DNA of 64,000 bases from Prionace glauca (GCA_037974335.1 CM075760.1:40774603-40838602), one strand, 5' to 3'. Shown: positions 19,691 through 31,546, counted from the stretch's first letter. A program made the numbers and translations. Notes: generated by a model not told the origin, from the letters alone.

Positions 19691-20029
19691 TCCAACATTG
19701 ATTAGAATTATGAATGTATCCCTAATATTTCCCGATTAAATCTTTCATCCGCCTTTGAGATGATGTTACTTCTATCAATTGGGAATTGTCATCTCTGTAG
19801 AAACTCATATCCCTGTCTCCACTTCTATCAAATTAGGAAGAAAAAAAAACACATTCTGTTAGTCTCACAATGACATGTGATTAACAGAGAACAGCAAAAA
19901 ATTTCTCAATTATTGCAGCAACTATTTATTTCTCAACAACAGCAGTGTGTGATGAACCGCTGTTTATTTCTCAAACAAAAACACTTTGTGATGAAGAAGT
20001 TCTCCCTTCATTCAGACTATCCACTCACT

Positions 20030-20150
20030 TGATGAGGGAGCTCCAACAGCTTGTGATTCCAAATAAACCTGTTGGACTTTAACCTGGTGTTGTGAGAATC
20101 CTTACTGTGCCCACACCAACCTCACTCCGGCATCTCCACACTAGTTTTGG
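20030..20150 (+). mobile_element. Short interspersed repeat ('accagcttgtg...' family)
   Basis: Contains 'gatgagggagctccaacagcttgtgattccaaataaacctgttggactttaacctggtgttgtgag' in pieces and ends 'ccggcatctccaca'. The same element occurs inverted at 53090-53220. Non-coding; class unknown. Confidence 0.65.
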
Positions 20151-20400
20151 AAATTGCCTGTGTTCAAACTGATTGATGCCCCTTCCTCTCTCCAACTCAC
20201 TGCCTCTCACTCCACAAAACGGAGATTAGTGACTTTGCTTCAAAAATTCCTCCTGAATGAATATTTACTGAATGATCAGGAAACTCTAAATGTGATTATA
20301 AATTCAAATAAATGCAACATTAACGAATTGAAGGATCATACATTAATACCTAGAGTTTCCCATTCGGGCCCTGAAGTCTCCTCCATCATTCACTGAGATT

Positions 20401-21170
20401 ACAGATGAGCTGATTGTGAGCTCTGTTCTGAACCTCCTCACTTTGCCATCCGTCACCCGCTCTCTGCCCATTTCCCCAGCTCTTTGCCCTTTCCACTGGC
20501 TCTCTGCCTTTCACGGTGGCTCTTTTCCCCTTTTATCCAGCTCTCTGTATTTCCACCTGGCTCTCTACACTTCCCTCCAGCTCTGTGCCCTCTCCCCCGG
20601 CTCTCTGTTCTTTCCCTCACCCCCCACGCCGTCCCTCAGCTCTCTGCCCTCTTTTCCTTCTCCCTCTCCTCTTTCTCCTTCCCCCCAGCTCTCTGAGCTT
20701 TCCCCCTGACTCTCCTGCTCTTTCCCCTGGGCTCTCTGCCCTTCCCCTCGGCTCTCTGGCCTTTCTGTTGCCTCCGTGCCCTTTTTCGTGCCTCCCCGCC
20801 CTTTCTCCTAGTTCTCTCCCCTTTCCCTGGTCTTTCTACACTTTTCCCCATCTCTCTGCCCTTCCTTTCGGCTCTCTCCCCTTTCACTGGTCTCTCTGCT
20901 CTTTCCCCTGCTCCCTGTCCTTTCCCCTCTCTCTCTACCCTTTCCCCTGACTTTCCGCCCTGTTCCCCGCCTCTCTGCCCTTTCCCCAGCTCTCTGCTGT
21001 TTCCCCTGGCTCTCTGCCCTCCCCCCATCCCGGCTCTCTGCCATTTCCCTCGCCTCCTGTTCTCCCCTGACTCTTTGCCATTGTCCCTATCCCCGAGCCC
21101 CCAGCGATTCCATCCAGCTCTCTGCACTCCCAGGGCAGCTCCCACCTTTGAACTCCAAACTGCCGCTTGA
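20401..21170 (-). repeat. Purine-rich (coding strand) AGCT-containing tandem array, switch-region-like
   Basis: On the plus strand this is a degenerate tandem array of 'ctctctgccctttcccc' units with C/T bias. On the Ig coding strand it reads GGGGAAAGGGCAGAGAG, with AGCT before many units. I count 11 AGCT tetramers across about 770 bp. It lies 0.95 kb 5' of CH1 inside the J-C intron. Location, strand bias and AGCT content parallel mammalian switch regions; function is inference. The array makes long Arg/Glu/Gly-rich open frames on the minus strand that are not genes. Confidence 0.8.
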
Positions 21171-21199
21171 GATCTTTCTTCTCTCTCGTTGCAGACCCT

Positions 21200-23670
21200 C
21201 ACCACACAGATTCAGTGAGTGTGAGTGAGAGAATGTGAGTGTGTGAGGGTGAGTGATTAAATGAGTGAGAGTGGATGAGTGATGGTGTATGTGTGACGGA
21301 ACGTGAGTGGGTGAAGTTCTTTGAGTGATGATGAGTGATTGATGGTGAATAAGTGTGGGTGAGGGTGAGAGAGCGTGAGTAAATGAGGGTGTGTGAGAGA
21401 GGGTAGGTGAGTGGAGGAGGCTGAATGTGAGTGAAGGTGGTTGGATGAGTGTAGGTAAGCAAGATTGAAAGTATGAGGGAGAGTGAGTGAAGATGTGTGA
21501 AGGTTAGTGGAGGTGGGTGAGTGAAAGTGAGTGAGATTGAGTGAATGAGGGTGAGGGAGTGAATGTAACTGAGTAAGTGAGGGGTGAGAGTGAGTGAATC
21601 AGGGTCTGTTACTGAGGGTGGTGTGTGAGGGAGAATGTGGATGGGTGGGAGAGTGAGGGTGAGTGAGTGAAGGTGTTTGATGAGGACGAGTGATTGAGGA
21701 TTTGTGAGTTAGGGTGCGTGATGTTGAGTGATGATGAGGATGTGAGGGTGTGTGAGTGAATGTAAGTGCGTGAGTCTGAGTGAGTTTGAATGGGTGAGAT
21801 GGCGCAAGTGAGAGAGACAGAGAGAGGGTCATTGAGCTTGAGTTTGTGGGGGTGAGTCAGGTTGATTGAGAGTGGGTAGGTGACTGAGGGAGTGCGAGTG
21901 AGAGGGAGTGAGACTGGATGAGTGAGGGGGGATAAGTGTGAGAGAATGGGGTGAGTGAGTGAGGGTGAGTGAGACTGAGTGAGACTGGGTGAGTGAGGGT
22001 GGATTAGTGGGATGAGTGAGTGAGACTGGGTGAGTGAAGGTGGATTAGTAGGATGAGTGAATGACGGTGAGTATGAATGTTGGTGACTGACTGAGGGTCT
22101 AACTCAGTGAGTGAGGTTTAGTGAGTGAGGTTGAGTGAGTGATGGTGTATGAGTGTGGGTGGCTGAGTGACAGTGAGTTAATGAGGGCGCGTGAGGGTGA
22201 GTGCGTGAGGGTGAGTGCGTGTGAGTGAGTGAGTGAATGTGGGTGCGTGACTGAGGGTGTGAGAGTGAGTGAATCAGTCAGGGTGTGAGAGTGAGTGAGG
22301 CAGGGTGTGTGATTGAGGTTGAACGAGTGAGGTTGAATGTGTGTTTGTGGGTGAGTGAGGATGGATGAGAGTGAGTGAGTGAATATGAGTGAGTGATTGT
22401 GAGTGAGTGAGTGTGTGAGGGTGTGAGGATGAGTGAGTCAGGGCGTGTGTTTGAGTGAACGAGTGAGGTTGAATGAGGGTGGCTTGTGTGAGTGTGAATG
22501 GCGATGGATGAGAGTGAGTAAGTGAATATGAGCGAGTGATTATGAGTGAGTGAGTGTGTGAGGGTGAGTGACTCAGGGTGAATCAGGATCAGTGAGTTTC
22601 TGAGTTTGAGTGCATGAGTTTGAGTGCTTGAGGTTGAGTGCATGAGGTTGAGTGCATGAGGTTGAGTGCATGAGGATGAGTGCGTGAGGGCGAGTGCATG
22701 AGAGCGAGTGTGTGTGAGGGCGAGTGTATGAGGGGGAGTGCTTGAGGGCGAGTGCGTGAGGGTGGATGAGTGAGCAAGGGTGAGTGAATGAGGGCGAGTG
22801 AGTAAGCGTAAATGAGAATGAGTGACTGTCGGTGTGTGATTGTGGTTGAGTGAGTGAGGGTGAGTGAATGAGGGTGAGTGAGTGAGAGTGCGTCAGTGAG
22901 GGAAGGTTGGTAACTGAGGGTGAGTGAGTGAAGTTCTTTGAGTGAAGATGAGAGATTGAGGGTGAGTGAATGAGGTTGAGTGAATCAGAGTGTGTCAGTG
23001 AGGGAAGGTGGGTAAGTGAGGGTGAGTGAGTGAAGTTATTTGAGTGAGGATGAGAGATTGAGGGTGAGTGAGTGAAGTTATTTGAGTGAGGATGAGAGAT
23101 GGAGGGTGAGTGAGTGAGTGAGGGTGAGGGTGAGAGAGTCAGTGAGCCACCTCCTCCTCTCCCTCTCCATCGATCTTTTCCCGATTCTCTACATATGAGG
23201 GTGAGTGAGTGAGAGAGTGTGTGTCAGTGAGGGAAGGTGATTAAGTGAGGGTGAGTGAGTGAAGTTCTTTGAGTGAGGATGAGAGATTGAGGGTGAGTGA
23301 ATGAGGGTGAGTGAGTGAGAGTGTGTCAGTCAGGGAAGGTGGGTAAGTGAGGGTGAGTGAGTGAAGTTATTTAAGTGAGGAGGAGAGATTGAGGGTGAGT
23401 GAGTGAGTGAGGGTGAGGGTGAGAGAGTCAGTGAGCCACCTCCTCCTCTCCCTCTCCATCGATCTTTTCCCGATTCTCTACATATGAGGGTGAGTGAGTG
23501 AGAGAGTGTGTGTCAGTGAGGGAAGGTGATTAAGTGAGGGTGAGTGAGTGAAGTTATTTGAGTGAGGAGGAGAGATTGAGGGTGAGTGAGTCGGTGTGGG
23601 TGAGGGTGAGAGAGTCAGTGAGCCACCTCCTCCTCTCCTTCTCCATCGATCTTTTCCCGATTCTCTCCAT
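21200..23670 (+). repeat. GTGAGTGA minisatellite with higher-order units
   Basis: About 2.5 kb of tandem 'gtgagtga'-type units, often as 'gagggtgagtgagtga'. In the last 600 bases a higher-order structure appears: the non-repetitive insert 'gccacctcctcctctccctctccatcgatc' recurs near 23135, 23438 and 23622 at intervals of about 300 and 185 bp. The skew is the reverse of the neighbouring array: G-rich on the plus strand, hence C-rich on the Ig coding strand. Confidence 0.92.
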
Positions 23671-24202
23671 TGATCAGCTTTCAGTAACAGGGCTGTGTAA
23701 AGTCAGGAATCAGTGTAGATCACCGGGCAGCTGCTTTAATGTCGGGGCCTTTCTTTCAGAAACACGGATCAGTGAACAAATAGACAGACTGAGGGAGCTG
23801 GAAGGGAAGCTTCCAGCAAAACTAGGGTCACACAGGAATCAAACACCAAGTTTACACCAGTATTGGGGAGCCAGGCGGACTTAGTCTCAGCCAGATCCCT
23901 TCTTATTGATTGTGTCTTTGTGTCCGGTGTAACACATGGAAATCCCTACTTCTGACCTCATGTTGGATGAAATGTGTCATTGATGAAGCAATAGAAGATT
24001 GTTGGTCCCAGAACAGTCCCCTGCCAACTCCTGCAGTGATATCTCAACTTAAATGTTTGACCTCCAACAACCATCACCATCTTGTTTTGTGCTAAATATG
24101 ACTCCAAACAGAGAACAATTTCCAGCTGAAACTTATTCACTTGAGTTTTACTCGGGCTTCCCGATCCCACCCTCATTCAAATGTTAGTGGGGGAGGGGGA
24201 GG
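23671..24202. other. Intron sequence, no gene seen
   Basis: Non-repetitive J-C intron sequence. Open frames near 23558-23884 extend out of the minisatellite and are not credible genes. Confidence 0.5.
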
Positions 24203-24465
24203 GGGTGGCCGAGGTGGCACAGTGATTGGCGCTGCTGCCTCACAGTTCAATTCCCGATATGGGTCATTGTGTATGGAGTTAGTAAGTTCACCCCGTGTCT
24301 GCTTGGGTTTCCTTCGGGTGCTCCTGTTTCCTTCCACAGTCCAAAGACGTTTGGGTTCAGGGGACTGGCCGTGCGGAATTGCCCCTTAGGTTCAGGAGGT
24401 CTAGTTAGAGTAAACACATGTGGTTATGGGGATAGGGCTTTGGTGGGATTCCTGTTGATGCAGGC
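24203..24465 (+). mobile_element. tRNA-headed SINE
   Basis: Begins 'ggccgaggtggcacagtgattggc', with 'gctgcctcacagttcaattcccgatatggg' as box B, then 'gtttccttcgggtgctcctgtttccttccacagtccaaagacgt', 'attgccccttagg'. Same family as 38745-39200, 52628-52920 and 53705-53990. Confidence 0.85.
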
Positions 24466-24467
24466 TT

Positions 24468-25010
24468 AGAACATAAGAACATAAGAACATAAGAAATAGG
24501 AGCAGGAGTAGGCCATCTGGCCCTTCGAGCCTGCCCCGCCATTCAATAAGATCATGGCTGATCTGTCGTGACTCAGCTCCACCTTCCCGCCCTCTCCCCA
24601 TAACCCTTAATCCCTTCTCTTATCAAAAACCCATCAACCCGTTTCTTAAAAATATTTAGCGAGGCAGCCTCCACCACTTCAACGGGCAGATTCACCACCC
24701 TTTGAGTGAAGAAGTTCCTCCTCAACTCTGTTCTAAACCGCCCCCCCCCCCTTTATCTTGAGGCTGTGCCCCCTAGTCCTACTGTCTTTTTTGAGCGGGA
24801 ACAGTCTCTCCACCTCTATCCTATCCATCCCATTCATCATCTTATACGTCTCAATGAGATCTCCCCTCATTCTTCTAAACTCTAACGAGTACAAGCATAG
24901 TTTATTCAGCCTCTCCTCATAGCTCAATCCCCTCAACTCCGGTATCAGCCGAGTAAACCTCCTCTGCACTCCCTCCAGGGCCAAAACATCCTTGCGCAGG
25001 GGCTGAATGG
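24468..25010 (-). mobile_element. CR1-like LINE 3' end (subfamily 1)
   Basis: Starts with repeated 'agaacataagaacataag' and the 'gtaggccatctggcccttcgag' tail. On the minus strand it decodes as ...FTRLIPELRGLSYEERLNKL, then LEFRRMRGDLIETYKMMNG. Truncated near 25010. One of several closely related 3' fragments in the window. Confidence 0.9.
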
Positions 25011-25059
25011 CCTCCTTCTGTACTGTAGGATCTCGTGATTCTGTTCTATGATGTAAATG

Positions 25060-25930
25060 ACAGTCTCTCTGATGTATGTGAGATGGAAAGTGTGTGAGGT
25101 GTGTTTGGGTGTGTGTTTGATAGAGAGAGGGGTGAATGTGTGTGAGAAGGTGCCTGTGTGTGATAGACTGTGTTTGCACATGTGTGAGACAGTGGGCTGC
25201 GTTTGCAAGAGGGGGCAGTGTGCCTACTAGAAAGCAAATATACTGTTCATGTGTGTGTGGAAGTGTGCACGGGATTGTGTGTGAGTGAGAAAGACGTGTG
25301 CAATGTGCGTGGGTGATAGAAGCAAAGTGTGTGTTTGTGTGTGTGTGTGTGTGACAGAGAATGTTTGCGTGACACTGTGCTTGTGAGAGAGACTGTGTCT
25401 GTGTGTAAGTTAGAGTGTGTGCATAGGTCTATGTGTGTGAGAGAGTGTGAGAGAGTTAGTGTGTGTTAGCAAGAATGTACAGGTGTGAGATAGTCTGTGC
25501 AACAGAGATAGAAATATGTGTGTGTGTGAGAGAGAGAGATGCGTGTGCAAGAGGAATTGTGAGAGAGTGTGTGTGAATAAACGTGAGACAACTTGAGCGT
25601 GTGTGACAGACTTTGGGAGAGTGAGTGCGTGTGTGAGGGCGTGAGACTACGCTTATGTGTGTGTATGTGTCTGCGTGTAAGAGAGAATGTGTGTGGAGTT
25701 GTGTGCGTGTGAGTGTTTTTGTGTATGAGATGTGAGAGACTGATTGAGAGAGCGAGAGTATGTCTGGATTTGTATTTGAGACAGAGTATGTAGACCGTGA
25801 GAGAAAGAGAATGTGTGTGAGATATCGTATGAGAGAGAAAGTAAGTGTGCGTGTGTATGTGTGAGAGAATATGAGCGTCTCTCTGTGTGTATTTATGTGT
25901 GTGAGAATGTGTGATGTGTGTAAGTCTCTA
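25060..25930. repeat. GT/GA-rich low-complexity tract
   Basis: About 870 bp rich in 'gtgtgtga', 'gagagag' and 'tgtgagaga' words. No regular unit length. Confidence 0.8.
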
Positions 25931-26360
25931 TCTGGCTGATTCAGTCTGGAAAAGCACCCTCACTCCACACATACTCACCCACTCGCACAGTAAGTGGGAG
26001 TGACAAACGAGCACGATACGGACTGTGGGGCACGGGTTGGAAAAACATTTAAATATTTCACAAGTCAGTCACAATTAAATAATTTCCTCTTTCCTCAATG
26101 AGAGAAACTTGTAAAACCTCACGGAATCTGACACAATCCAGGGCAAAGCCACCCACAAGATTACCCGGCCCCTCATTCACCCTATTCACTCTCTCCATCA
26201 CTAACAAGCAGTGTCAGCACTGTGTGCATTATATACAACATGCACTGCAGCAATTCACCAAGGCTCCATAGATTACACTGTCCAAACCCGCTGCCTTTAC
26301 ATCCTAACAGGACAAGGGCAGCAGCCATATCTGAAACACTATAACCTGTAAGCTTCCCTC
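25931..26360. other. Intron sequence, no gene seen
   Basis: Ordinary composition; no feature recognised. Confidence 0.5.
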
Positions 26361-26515
26361 CAAAACACACACCATCCTGACCTGAAACAATATCTCAATT
26401 CATTCATAATCGCTGGGTCAAAATCCTGGAACTCCCTGCCTAACAGCAGGGCGGATGTCTGCAGCATATGGACTGCAGTTGTTCAAGGATGCTTCATATC
26501 AATACTTTGTGAAGG
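26361..26515 (+). mobile_element. Fragment of the 'gctgggtcaaaatcctggaact' repeat
   Basis: Carries 'cgctgggtcaaaatcctggaactccctgcctaacagcagg' in consecutive words and 'tatggactgcagttgttcaagg'. The same family is found at 35735-35950 and 44420-44590. Confidence 0.7.
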
Positions 26516-29359
26516 AACAATTAGATTAAAAATTCTGGCCGAGCAAATGTCTCCAAAATGCCTTTAGAAGATTAAAAATAATATGCAAGTGAATGTGACC
26601 CTTCAACTGTCAAACTAAACAGTTCAGGGGCTGCTGTATTACGGAGCACAATATAGTAAATCTCACTTTGTATTTGTTCATCGAACATTCCCAAGGCCGG
26701 TACATCACTGCTTAAAAATCACCCAATTCTCCCTCTAAAGTCTGATGTTTCTGCTTCTCTGATGGACACAATATGCTTCAGGGACTTAATTTCTGAGACA
26801 CCGAGTCAAACAGTCAAATTTCCCACAGATACAAGTGCATTGAAGAAATAAATCAAATTTCACTTTTTGCAGGACAGGAGAAGGAATCAAAAGATTTATA
26901 ACCAGTCAGGGAGATTCCTGGTCCCAACACAGTGACCATACGCCCAGAAACAGAACAGACACAAACAGTTCAACAGTCGAGTTCCCAGCAGAAAGATCTG
27001 TTCAATCTGTCAATTTCAAACTGTTGGATTCTCATTGATCAATAGTCAAGTTACAACAGAAAATCAATAACCTATTTTAAATTAAACGGGTATTCATTTC
27101 AGAACTCCTCTCGACTTTTAATTATTTCTCTCTGCCTGTATCACTTCGCGAAAATTGTGTAAAAATGTAAGTTCGCTGAAAATCAGCAAAAATAACAGAT
27201 TCAGGACAGTTCAATGTCCCTATCAGAGATACAGTGACACAGTAACAGTTCAATGACCCTAACAGAGATACAGTGACACACTAAGAATTAAACAAACCGG
27301 GAAATATTTACATTGAAAATCGTTACCTGATTGGATCTAATTTCTTAATTAAATGTAATCAACAAAATTATCAAGGCAATACAATTTATCGAGCCGAGCA
27401 CAGCTGAGTAAAGAAATGTTTTGTTTTTGAATTCATTTTGATACAATTAAATATTCTCTAAGACTGATGATATTTTGCACGCTAGTGCAATATTCAAGGT
27501 CTTTTGTTTTGAATTAATCAGCGTTAATATTACATTTTAAGTTATTGTTAATTGTCAGTTAGTTCTCCTGTCAGCTGATTTGTTCTCTGTAATAAAATGA
27601 GTTTTCAATCATTCAAAACGTGCTTCTGCCCCCAACATTGTTAAATAATTAGGTTACAATTAAATCTCAATGTTAAACTATAATTTCAAATTACTGAATG
27701 GAAACATTCAAACATCTGTCATTCATTTACTTAAATCTAATCACATTGTAATATTTTACTTTTTCACTTTTACTACAAATATCTTATTACAACGAACAAA
27801 CGTGTTAAAAATGCAGATTTCTGAGTTTGTCCAGACTGTAACGGCCTGGCCGTTTGAAATCAATAATACTGCTTCCGAGATTTAATAATTTAGACCACGC
27901 ATATAACTTCATTACTGAACACATTGTTTAATTAAAGAAGACCTGAATTAAACAGTGCAAACACAGAGACGATAATTGATTCAAATCCTCTGTAACGCTA
28001 AAAACACGATGCAGAATATAAGTCTCAACCTTTTCTTCATTATAATATTTAATAAGAATTAAACATAAGCTTCAGTTAGTATGAATTCTTCCATTCTGTC
28101 ATTTATTCTGTGTTTAACATTAATGGGAGACATGATGTTATTAAGTGCTGAGCTAATATTATTTTTATAGTATGTATAATATCATATTATTTTTATATAA
28201 AGTAATCTTTTTGAATTTCAAGCATTTAATTGTCAGTGGTAGCCAGTTTCTGTTGATACTTTACTACAATTCAAACACAATCATTTGAACAATTTTACTT
28301 GAGTGTCAGCGAATTCCATCTGTCAGAAAACTGTGTTCAGTCTGTCAAATTTTTATAAACTGTTTGATTCTAATTGATCAAAGGTCAAATTACAACAGTG
28401 AAAAAATCAATAAAAATTTTAAATTAACCTGATGTTCATTTTAAAACTCCCTTTGCCTTTTAACTATTTCTCCCTGACTGTCTCAAATCACAAAAACTGG
28501 GCAATTATTTTTCTGAAAATGAGGACTTCGAATATAACAGATTCAGGGCAGTGTAATGTCCCTAACAGAGGTACAGTGAATTGTAATTCATGTTTTATTT
28601 TAATATGTAACCATTAGTTAACATGAATAAAATGTCCTAATATATATTTATTTTATTTTCCGAAACTTTTCTGCTTTTTCCCTACAAGAATATTCAAAGG
28701 CAATTTTATTTTCATTTAGCCAGAACTGCTCAGTTTCACTGAGCGTAAACAATGTAAAAACAATTGAGGAACACTAAACAATTTCACAAATTTTGAGATG
28801 AGATAAGTAATTAATTATCTCGTTATCTAATTTTAAAAAATACTCAGAACAGATAATCTGGTTCCAATTGCATAGAAAAAAAATTAATAATCGGATACAA
28901 AAATTTCCAAAAAGGAAATTATTCTGCAAAACTCGTATTCCAGTAAATGCGAACTTAATCTGGGATATACCGATTAATGCAAAGTATCTTGTTCAACTGA
29001 GCACGGCTGTGAAAACAGCAGGTTATCATTGAAATAGCTTCTGGAATTGTCACAAAATATTTCCAGTCTGGAAAATGTTCTGGTCATGTTAATTGTGTGA
29101 AATACACAACAGAACTATTAAAGGGGATTATTGCTAAATTATTAATATAAAATAATCTGTGGTGAATATGGAGTTAAATTACCGATTAATAATTCTTTGA
29201 TTTACATTAATTTTACTATTAAAATTGTTCATGGGAAGTTTGTGATTGCAGCAAAGACTAAGTGTCCGAATGAGCGTTGTAAGTCATGACTCACTTGAAT
29301 TTGTAAGCGTTATTTAACATTTATAAAAATGCTGTGATATCTTTTCGGTGTTCTTTCCC
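26516..29359. other. AT-rich part of the J-C intron with an internal duplication
   Basis: About 2.8 kb, strongly AT-rich, no gene. Segments 26985-27290 and 28325-28580 are diverged copies: both contain 'ctgttcaatctgtcaa'-like text, 'attgatcaa..gtcaa.ttacaacag', 'ttaaattaa', 'aactcc...cttttaa..atttctc' and 'aacagattcagg.cagt..aatgtccct'. Copy distance is about 1.34 kb. Confidence 0.6.
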
Positions 29360-30740
29360 CCCAACCTGCTTGTTTTCTCCCTACATAGATTTTCAAACTC
29401 AAAGATTGTTTCTGTTCAACCAGAAAACATCTAAACTCTCAACGGCACCGTTATACACTATTTAAACAACACAGAAATACTGCCACAAAGCCAAACCATA
29501 GCACAAATTTTAAACATTCACAGTGACTGCACCACAGAATCTCCTCAGCAGAAACACAACAAAACACATCAATGAGGGAATTAATCCGCTTCACAGAAAA
29601 ACAGATCAATTATCCATTCAACAGAATCAAATGTAACATTGCAAAATAAATCTCAATATCGAATCTAGCAAACCAGCTCTTAACCAATTATTAAACTAAA
29701 CAGAAATCTAGAATAATAGAAATAGCATTGCGAGGAGGTGGAATTTGTCCAACAAATTCGCGTTGAAACTTTATCACATCTTATTCATATTGGGTCATAT
29801 TTCAAACATATTTAAACATTTGGATGGTAAAAGTTCCAGCCATCAAATGCCACCGAGATTAAACATTGCAGGTATTCCAAATTCGGAATGCAGTGACAAA
29901 CTATGTTCTGAACGAGTGGCGTAAGCCGTTATCACTAAAGATTTTAAACATACAAACATAATAAAGCCTGCTTTATTTCTGCCTGCAGTTATACGTCAAG
30001 CAGTTGCGAACCGGCAGAATGTCCATATTCAATCACAAAACGCTCAGTGTCACTGAGTTCAAACAATGCAGAAACAACAAATTAATTCACAAATTTTACG
30101 TATTTAAAGTCACCCAGATTCATAATCTCCTCATCAGAGGAAAAAAAACGCATCACTGAGAGACTGAACCCCGCTTCATGCAGAAGCAGCACAATTCTAC
30201 AAACACTCTCAACAGAATCAAATATAACATTGACAGAAATGTTTAATATAAATTCCAGCCAATTCGCCCAACACCAAACTAATTAATGTTTCGAATAAGC
30301 AGAAAATGTTGCACAGCAGCACCAGCATTGTGAGTGAGTGGAACATTTTCACTGGATAAATATAGAAATGTTAGATTTTTTAAATTTTTGGTTTAAATTT
30401 CAAACACTTGTGCAGTAGATGGTACAAACCGCAGCCAATAGATGTCACCGAGATTAAACGCTGCAGAAACGCTGAATTGTATAACAGACATTCGGATTTT
30501 AAAGTAACCCAACCACACAATAACCTCAACAGATAAACACAAAATCCCAACAATTTGGGATTGAATCCCTCAGCAGTACGTATTGTCCAGAAAGAGCGGA
30601 ATTCTAAAACCCCTTCGCAGCAGAATTACAGGAAACATTGTAACAATTCTCAACCGAGAATCCACCAAACTCACATTTATGTTGCCACATGGATTATTAG
30701 TACAGATAGAAACATAAAACAAAGACACATGTAAACCAGT
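29360..30740. repeat. J-proximal diverged repeat units
   Basis: Three loosely related segments (about 29470-29760, 30060-30350 and 30480-30720) share the order 'acaaattttaaa..ttca..', 'ataatctcctcatcag', 'aaacacaaaa', 'caacagaatcaaatgtaacattg'. The unit spacing is roughly 400-590 bp. The array ends directly 3' of the JH segment. Divergence is high. Confidence 0.5.
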
Positions 30741-30765
30741 TACTCAATAAGTGGATGGTTCTTAC

Positions 30766-30813
30766 CTGTCGTCACCGTCACCATGGTCCCTTGTCCCCAG
30801 TAGTCGAAGTAGT
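30766..30813 (-). CDS. JH segment
   Basis: 48 bp coding ...YFDYWGQGTMVTVTT and the first base of the next codon; donor ACAG|gtaaga. The W-G-Q-G motif is the J signature that forms framework 4. It joins in phase to CH1 (TT-A-TPSV). Its 5' boundary is set by the recombination heptamer ending at 30814. Still in germline form. Confidence 0.95.
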
Positions 30814-30852
30814 CACAGTATCACATTCCGTAGGCTGTGTCATACAATAACC
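30814..30852 (-). other. JH recombination signal, 23-bp spacer
   Basis: On the minus strand: nonamer GGTTATTGT (30844-30852), 23-bp spacer, heptamer TACTGTG (30814-30820). The GTG next to the coding end is kept; the outer C of the heptamer and one nonamer base differ from consensus. Confidence 0.9.
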
Positions 30853-31169
30853 GTCCCTGCACAAAATAGAGACAAAATCAGCATTATTTTAAATATTCAC
30901 AAACCCAAGGAAAAGCAAAATCAATTAGAACAAAGAACAACATTTCTGGATATCATTTGACATTCATAAATGACCCTAAAGTTTTATATTTCACAGAGTT
31001 ACAGGTGAACATGTTGTTGAAAACACACATCGATAATTGAGTAATTATCAAGATTTTCCATGTTTATTCCTGCCATGTGGTCAGTGCTGCACATAAATAA
31101 TACTGTACTGTGATTACAGTAGGGATTTAAAAGTGACACTGATCCAGTTTCAGTCAATCAGTGCTGAGG

Positions 31170-31197
31170 GGTTTTTGTATTGACAGTAACTGCTGTG
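31170..31197 (-). other. D segment 3' recombination signal, 12-bp spacer
   Basis: Minus strand: heptamer CACAGCA (31191-31197), 12-bp spacer, perfect nonamer ACAAAAACC (31170-31178). Pairs with the 23-bp JH signal by the 12/23 rule. Confidence 0.92.
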
Positions 31198-31209
31198 CCA
31201 TCCAGGTAT
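31198..31209 (-). other. DH segment
   Basis: The 12-bp coding core ATACCTGGATGG lies exactly between two heptamers. All three forward frames are open (I-P-G / Y-L-D / T-W-M). It lies about 310 bp from the VH signal and about 320 bp from the JH signal, with no room for a second well-formed D on either side. 12-bp spacers on both flanks allow V(22/23)-D-J(23) joining. Confidence 0.92.
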
Positions 31210-31237
31210 CACAGTGAGACACAGCATGACAAATACT
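31210..31237 (-). other. D segment 5' recombination signal, 12-bp spacer
   Basis: Minus strand: nonamer AGTATTTGT (31229-31237), 12-bp spacer, perfect heptamer CACTGTG (31210-31216). Confidence 0.92.
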
Positions 31238-31546
31238 GAGGCGGACTGTTAACTGTAAAATACAGACAGTTAATTTCACTGCTATTTCAAAAGTCTGTTT
31301 CCAGCTCGTTAAGGGTGAGTCCGTGAGATATTTCAATTTTTACTGGTCATGATATTGATAAAGGGGGTTAGAAACTTTTACACTCTCTGTGCACATTCAG
31401 CGTGTAAATCAATAACAATAAAATTGAAGCATTTTACATCTTAAAAAGAAACAATGTTGTTTCTAAGTATTATATTGTTGAAGCCTCATTTACTTTGGCA
31501 TTCGGCAATGGCATTGGTCACCAATTTAAGCAACGTCCTTTTCTGA

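Noticed and set aside
20516-21205. Pro/Leu-rich plus-strand frame and 189-codon Arg/Glu/Gly-rich minus-strand frame
   Set aside because: Both are translations of the CT/GA tandem array; composition follows the repeat.
21199-22777. Thr/His/Ser-rich minus-strand frames
   Set aside because: Readings of the GTGAGTGA minisatellite.
21200-23670. CRISPR-like array
   Set aside because: Units are contiguous short tandem repeats without unique spacers; the host is a vertebrate.
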